Shown here in pieces: positions 6,064-9,452 of a stretch of 9,452 bases of DNA. The notes beneath the pieces were generated by a model. That model made no database searches. It had not been told where the DNA came from and saw nothing but the letters and a program-made list of their open reading frames with translations. The position numbers and the translations under genes are program-made. Origin of the DNA: Actinomycetota bacterium (GTDB lineage: Bacteria; Actinomycetota; Acidimicrobiia; Acidimicrobiales; BP-101); assembly GCA_030838265.1 (NCBI GenBank), contig JAUTXA010000208.1:1-9452 (forward strand), in the 5' to 3' direction. Every line of letters starts with the position of its first letter. Positions within the stretch are counted from its first letter, which is position 1.

Positions 6064-6171
6064 TCAGCTCGTGAGGTGCTCGATGCTGCGCTGGTGGCCG
6101 CGCACCTGAAGGTAGATGGAGAGCGGGATGAGGACGACGAACAGGATCACCGCGGCGGCGTTGTCGTTCAC
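6064..6171 (-). CDS. Small one-helix membrane protein, 35 aa
   Basis: A short ORF starting GTG at 6171-6169. The product begins MNDNAAAV, continues through a hydrophobic helix VILFVVLIPLSIYL (about 8-21), and ends in a polar, His- and Arg-rich tail QVRGHQRSIEHLTS. Almost every codon ends in G or C (all but one), which matches real genes here and is hard to get by chance. An in-frame TGA lies a short way upstream with no other ATG or GTG between, so the start is GTG (or a CTG nearby). The ribosome site is poor. Its TGA is directly adjacent to the TGA of the 92-residue gene on the plus strand. It may be a small membrane accessory protein; function is unknown. Confidence 0.55.
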   Translation of the reverse strand: MNDNAAAVILFVVLIPLSIYLQVRGHQRSIEHLTS

Positions 6172-6202
6172 CTGGTCATGATGACGCAGGCCCGCGCTCT
6201 TC

Positions 6203-6237
6203 GGTCACTTGGGCACCAATCAGGTACCTGGGTGACC
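6203..6237. repeat. Imperfect inverted repeat between two minus-strand genes
   Basis: GGTCAC (6203-6208) and GTGACC (6232-6237) are perfect arms. Read as plus-strand RNA the stem extends inward through three G-U pairs to 14 of 15 pairs around a five-base loop. On the minus strand those wobbles become mismatches. The loop side holds a perfect 10-bp palindrome, CAGGTACCTG (6221-6230). No T-tract follows on either strand. It could be a terminator stem for the exported-protein gene ending at 6275, a terminator for the plus-strand 92-residue gene, or an operator for the 35-residue gene 32 bases away. Confidence 0.4.
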
Positions 6238-6274
6238 AAAGGGCTGGGCCTCGGTCGGGGTTGTCGAGCAGTCG

Positions 6275-7027
6275 TCAGGCGGCGCGGAGGGCGGCGATGA
6301 CGGCCCGGGCGTCGGCCCGGGCGGCTCGGAGGTCGGCCCGGCCGGCGCGCACCGAGTCCCTGGCGGCGAGGATGGCCGGACGGTTGCCGGGGTAACCCGA
6401 GGGCTCGAGGTTGATCACGCTGCTCGACACGCTGGCGACGGCCGACTGGGCCGCGGCCACCTTGGCCTTCATGTCGTCGAGTTGAGCCTGGGCCTGGGTC
6501 ATGTCCTTGCCGGCGCCCTTGCGCTTGTCGATGCCGTCCTGCAAGCGGGCCTCGGCGTCAGCGCGCTGGGTGCTGGTGCCGATCGCCGTGACCGCGTCGG
6601 CGGCGATGACCAGGTGCACCTTGGGAGCCATCAGCAGATAGACGCGGTAGGTCTCGACCACGCTCTTGGCATCGGTCCGCAACGAGGCACAGTCGGTGTC
6701 GGCGGCGACGTGACTCCGCAACGAGGTGAGTCCACTCTTCTCGGCCGCCAGCTGCGACTGAAGGGTGGAGCGGTCCGACGCGGTGAGGCCCCTTGCGTCG
6801 GTGGTGCGGGTGGTGAGCGTGCCCAGCGTCGTCAGCCGGCGGTCGATGGCCGCGGTGATGTGGGTCTTCACGGTGGCGACGTCGCAGCGGTCGACGGCCG
6901 CGGTGCGGGTGTCGGCCGATGTGCCGGACGAGCCCGCCGACCCGGTCTGAGCGGTGGCGGCGACGGGAGCGAGCAGGCTGAGGCCGGCGACGGCCCCGAC
7001 GGTGAGGGTGCGGATGCGGCGGTTCAC
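6275..7027 (-). CDS. Exported helical protein of unknown function, 250 aa
   Basis: I do not recognise a named family. An N-terminal signal peptide is clear: basic NRRIR, hydrophobic core LTVGAVAGLSLLAPVA, and a probable signal peptidase I site after ATA (residue 26). The mature part starts with a Gly/Ser/Thr-rich linker, then long Ala-, Arg- and Asp-rich helices likely to form coiled coils (about 84-110, 155-205, 218-249). There are only two cysteines, Cys48 and Cys113, suggesting a disulfide that clamps the first helical pair. A central stretch YRVYLLMAPKVHLVIAADAV (127-146) looks like a conserved core. The start is GTG, with AAGGAG at 7043-7038 ten bases upstream. It overlaps the lipoprotein stop by four bases (GTGA), so the two are coupled and may work together at the cell envelope. 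Confidence 0.82.
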   Translation of the reverse strand: MNRRIRTLTVGAVAGLSLLAPVAATAQTGSAGSSGTSADTRTAAVDRCDVATVKTHITAAIDRRLTTLGTLTTRTTDARGLTASDRSTLQSQLAAEKSGLTSLRSHVAADTDCASLRTDAKSVVETYRVYLLMAPKVHLVIAADAVTAIGTSTQRADAEARLQDGIDKRKGAGKDMTQAQAQLDDMKAKVAAAQSAVASVSSSVINLEPSGYPGNRPAILAARDSVRAGRADLRAARADARAVIAALRAA

Positions 7028-7302
7028 TTGGTGGGGTCTCCTTCATCGGAGGACAGATCGCTGTCCAGGCTGTTCATGTCCTTGTCGACCTGGTCGATGT
7101 TGAGGTCGACCGTGGCGAGGTCGGCCTCGGCCGCGGCCGCGGCGTCGGCCGCGCTGGCCACGGTCGTCGTCGTCACCACCGCCGACGTGGTCGTGGTCTC
7201 GGGGACGACTCGGGCTTGGCGGGCGCTCCGGCCACACCCCCCGACGGCGAGCGCGAAGACGAGGAGCAGCACGGGAGGCACTCGCTTGGCTGTGGTTGGC
7301 AT
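7024..7302 (-). CDS. Small lipoprotein, 92 aa, with Thr-rich linker
   Basis: The N-terminus is a lipoprotein signal: basic TAKR, hydrophobic VLLLVFALAV, and lipobox VGGC with the lipidated Cys23. The mature part has a Thr/Val-rich spacer (ETTTTSAVVTTTTVA, about 35-49), an Ala-rich helix and an acidic helical end with DLNIDQVDKDMNSLDSDLSSDE (split here as DLNIDQVDKD then MNSLDSDLSSDE). Such Thr-rich spacers are common in actinobacterial surface lipoproteins and lift the domain off the membrane. The ATG at 7302 is the only start giving a proper signal sequence; no clear ribosome site is visible. It is the first gene of a two-gene unit with the exported helical protein (GTGA overlap) and diverges from the hydrolase gene 59 bases away. 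No catalytic motif is seen, so a structural or partner role is more likely than an enzyme. Confidence 0.78.
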   Translation of the reverse strand: MPTTAKRVPPVLLLVFALAVGGCGRSARQARVVPETTTTSAVVTTTTVASAADAAAAAEADLATVDLNIDQVDKDMNSLDSDLSSDEGDPTK

Positions 7303-7361
7303 AGACCCATGATCGGGCCCCGCCGTCGGAATAGCGATGATCGAGGTGTTAGGACTGTGTG

Positions 7362-8246
7362 ATGGCTGAGAGCCCGCTGAACCACCCGGGAGCTCCCTGG
7401 TTGCCGCCCGGCCGCAAGGTCAAGCTCGGGCGGCGGGGCACGACGTTCATCCGCCAGCTCGACGGTCCCGCCGGGGCGCCCACGGTGCTGCTTCTCCACG
7501 GCTGGACGGTCGACGCCGACGTCAACTGGTTCCAGTGCTACCGGTCCCTGTCGCAGCGGTTCAACGTCGTGGCCATGGACCACCGGGGCCACGGGCGTGG
7601 CATCCGCTCGATCCGTCCCTTTCGTCTCGAGGACTGCGCCGACGACGTGGCCGCTCTGGTCCACGAGCTAGGGACGGGACCAGTCATCCCCGTCGGCTAC
7701 TCGATGGGCGGGCCCATCGCCCAGCTCACGTGGCGGCGCCACCCTGACATCGTCGACGGCCTCGTCCTGTGCGCCACCAGCCGCAAGTTCGCCAGCCGTG
7801 ACCCCCGCACCCGCCTGCTCTTCGGTTCGATGCTCGGTCTCTCGGCCGGCGCCCGGCTCGTCCCCGCCGCGCTGCGCCGCCAGCTCATGGATCAAGTCAT
7901 GGGACGCCGCCTCAACGATGCCGACCCCTTCGCCCAGTGGGTGATGACCGAGGTCAGGCGCAACGACATGAGCGCCGTGCTCCAAGCCGGCTACTCGATC
8001 GGCTCGTTCGACTCACGGGCCTGGCTCCCCGAGATCGACGTCCCGGCAGCCGTCGTCGTCACTGAGCTCGACCGCCTGGTGAACCCTCGCTACCAGCGGG
8101 ACCTGGCCGCGGCCATCCCCGGCGCCACCATGCACCCGGTGCGGGGCGACCACGGCGCATGCGTGATGAACCCGCGCCAGTTCGTCCCCGCCCTCATGAG
8201 TGCCTGCGACTCGGTGGCCAGCCGGGTCCGGTCACGCGTGGGCTGA
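7362..8246 (+). CDS. Alpha/beta hydrolase with Ser-Asp-His triad
   Basis: A 294-residue serine alpha/beta-hydrolase. Seen: the N-terminal strand region, LLLHGWTVDAD with the oxyanion HGWT at 46-49, MDHRGHGRG at 72-80, the nucleophile elbow GYSMGG at 112-117 (Ser114), a helical cap at about 140-215, the acid Asp237 in TELDRLVNP, and the catalytic His264 in GDHGAC. The complete triad predicts esterase, lipase or related hydrolase activity; no signal peptide or membrane helix points to the cytoplasm. The natural substrate cannot be read from the sequence. The start is ATG 7362 rather than the preceding GTG 7359, because the AGGA at 7351-7354 is then seven bases away instead of four. It differs from the window's other hydrolase, which has an Asp nucleophile. 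Its 3' end overlaps the opposite-strand MATE gene by 15 bp. Confidence 0.9.
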   Translation: MAESPLNHPGAPWLPPGRKVKLGRRGTTFIRQLDGPAGAPTVLLLHGWTVDADVNWFQCYRSLSQRFNVVAMDHRGHGRGIRSIRPFRLEDCADDVAALVHELGTGPVIPVGYSMGGPIAQLTWRRHPDIVDGLVLCATSRKFASRDPRTRLLFGSMLGLSAGARLVPAALRRQLMDQVMGRRLNDADPFAQWVMTEVRRNDMSAVLQAGYSIGSFDSRAWLPEIDVPAAVVVTELDRLVNPRYQRDLAAAIPGATMHPVRGDHGACVMNPRQFVPALMSACDSVASRVRSRVG

Positions 8247-9452
8247 CGCCGTCCACTTCGGGCCCAGGAAGCGGCGCCCGGCCACGATCGTCCTCGTCGT
8301 CATCCACGCCACCAGCCCCAGCCAGATGCCGGCGATGCCGAGGCGATGCCAGTGCAGGACGGCGACGGCGACCGGGACGAAGACGAAGAGGGCCGGGATC
8401 GTCGTCCACTGCAGGTAGCGGAAGTCCGACGCCCCCATGAGGATCCCGTCGAGGGCGAAGGCCACACCGGCCGGCACCTGCATGGCGCCGAGGATGATGA
8501 GACCGATCGTGGCTCGATGGATCACGGCCGGGTCGCTGGTGAAGACGCGTGGGATCCACGGGGAACCGATGGCGAGCACCACGCCGATGGCGGCCCCGAA
8601 CACCAGCCCGTGGGTGATCGTGCGACGAGCGATGGCCTCGGCCTCGACCGGCGAACCCGCACCCAGATCGGTGCCCACCGTGGCCTGGGCGGCGACGGCG
8701 AGAGCATCAAGCACCAAGGCGAGGAAGATGAAGATCTGGAACGTGATCTGGTGGGCCGCCAGAGTGGACGGGCCGACGCGGGCGGCCACCGACGTGGCCA
8801 GGGTGAGGGCGGCCAGCAAGGCCGCGGTGCGGATGAAGAGGTGGCGGCCGATGACCACGAGGCGCCGCATCTCGCGGGGTGCAGGCCGAAGGGTGACGTC
8901 GGCGGCGAGAACGCGAGCGCCGGTGATGCGCATGAACCAGAAGGCGGCCACGAACTGGGCGACGACCGTCCCCCACGCCGAGCCGGCCACGCCCAGGTGG
9001 AAGCCGTAGACGAGGGCGAGCTCGAGCACGACGTTAAGGGCGTTGGCCACGATCACCACCCGGAAGGGGGTCCGGGTGTCGGAGAGGCCCCGGAGGTGGC
9101 CCTGACCGACGAGGGTGACGAGCAGTGCAGGCACCCCGACGGCGCTGATGCGCAGGTAGGTCACCGCCGCGTGGAGCACCGGGCCGTGGCCGCCGAGGGC
9201 ACCGGCGATGGGACGGGCGGCGACGAAGACAAGGGCCGCGATCGGCAGCCCGATGGTGGCGGCCAGCCAGAGCCCCTGGGCCGCGACCCCGGCCGCGCCG
9301 CGATGATCGCCGCGACCGGTGAGGTAGGCGACGCGCGATGTCGTCCCGAACGAGAGGAAGTTGAACACCCACGTCAGGGTGCTGAGGACGGTGGCGGCAA
9401 GGGCCAACCCACCGAGGGGCGCGGTGCCGAGGTGGCCGACGATGGCCGTGTC
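8232..9452 (-). CDS. MATE-family efflux transporter, DinF-like (5' end outside window)
   Basis: Multidrug and toxic-compound extrusion family membrane protein that exchanges cations for drugs or metabolites. The visible 406 residues enter from the right edge in the middle of the first helix, beginning DTAIVGHLGTAPLGGLALA, the typical MATE motif after the missing N-terminus; a family length near 440 implies only a few dozen residues are lost. Seen further: about eleven hydrophobic segments, QGLWLAATIGLPIAALVFV, LVGQGHLRGLSDTRTPF (MATE loop with Gln and Arg), AWGTVVAQFVAAFWFM, the second-half repeat with LAAHQITFQIFIFLALVLDALA and AAQATVGTDLGAG, and the C-terminal GLVAWMTTRTIVAGRRFLG. This second half is the internal duplication of the family. 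An internal TTG near 9407 is not the real start because the MATE motif continues before it. Its substrate is unknown. Confidence 0.93.
   Translation of the reverse strand, partial: DTAIVGHLGTAPLGGLALAATVLSTLTWVFNFLSFGTTSRVAYLTGRGDHRGAAGVAAQGLWLAATIGLPIAALVFVAARPIAGALGGHGPVLHAAVTYLRISAVGVPALLVTLVGQGHLRGLSDTRTPFRVVIVANALNVVLELALVYGFHLGVAGSAWGTVVAQFVAAFWFMRITGARVLAADVTLRPAPREMRRLVVIGRHLFIRTAALLAALTLATSVAARVGPSTLAAHQITFQIFIFLALVLDALAVAAQATVGTDLGAGSPVEAEAIARRTITHGLVFGAAIGVVLAIGSPWIPRVFTSDPAVIHRATIGLIILGAMQVPAGVAFALDGILMGASDFRYLQWTTIPALFVFVPVAVAVLHWHRLGIAGIWLGLVAWMTTRTIVAGRRFLGPKWTASAHA

Noticed and set aside
6076..6300. Plus-strand 74-codon frame after the 92-residue gene
   Set aside because: It has no ribosome site or recognisable motif and is mainly antisense to the 35-residue ORF, whose codon usage fits the genome better.
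7309..7343. Direct repeat ATGATCG at 7309-7315 and 7337-7343 between the divergent lipoprotein and hydrolase genes
   Set aside because: Seven bases repeated twice in a 59-base gap is weak, and no matching promoter geometry was found. A regulator site is possible but not supportable.
1..9452. Search for CRISPR arrays, transposases, integrases, toxin-antitoxin pairs, tRNA or rRNA genes
   Set aside because: No regularly spaced repeats, no terminal inverted repeats with transposase motifs, and no structural RNA signatures were seen. The content is chromosomal housekeeping plus small unknown genes.

Overview
The window is high-GC DNA with very strong G/C bias at third codon positions, short intergenic gaps, GTG and TTG starts, and at least one likely leaderless gene. 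Together with a LeuB/CimA/IlvE set of actinobacterial type, this suggests a chromosomal segment of an actinobacterium, possibly class Acidimicrobiia. That placement is inference. No mobile element, CRISPR array, tRNA or rRNA was seen, and no gene-free stretch exceeds 300 bases.

Left part (1-4827, minus strand): a branched-chain amino acid operon read right to left: leader region, leuB, ilvE, cimA, an unrecognised 170-residue protein, and an epoxide-hydrolase-like alpha/beta hydrolase that runs off the left edge. Gaps are 12 nt or less, and two junctions overlap. CimA makes citramalate from pyruvate and acetyl-CoA (the threonine-independent isoleucine route). LeuB oxidises isopropylmalate and probably also the methylmalate intermediate of that route. 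IlvE does the final transamination for Leu, Ile and Val. The 110 nt before leuB contain a tiny ORF (MSPRQIVVIP) with four consecutive Ile/Val codons, a hairpin, and a second hairpin running into a T-rich tract. I read this as a ribosome-dependent transcription attenuator, the most interesting feature here.

Middle (4813-6300): greA, divergent from the leader with overlapping promoter-like boxes and probably leaderless; then a convergent VOC-family gene, a 92-residue two-helix membrane protein, and a 35-residue one-helix membrane protein on the opposite strand whose stop codon abuts that of its neighbour.

Right part (6275-9452): a minus-strand pair encoding a lipoprotein and an exported helical protein joined by a GTGA overlap, both of unknown function; a divergent serine alpha/beta hydrolase; and a MATE-family transporter cut by the right edge. 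The hydrolase and transporter genes overlap tail to tail by 15 bp.

Apart from the attenuator and the small or unknown envelope proteins, the content is ordinary housekeeping metabolism. I found no defence, secretion or mobile system.
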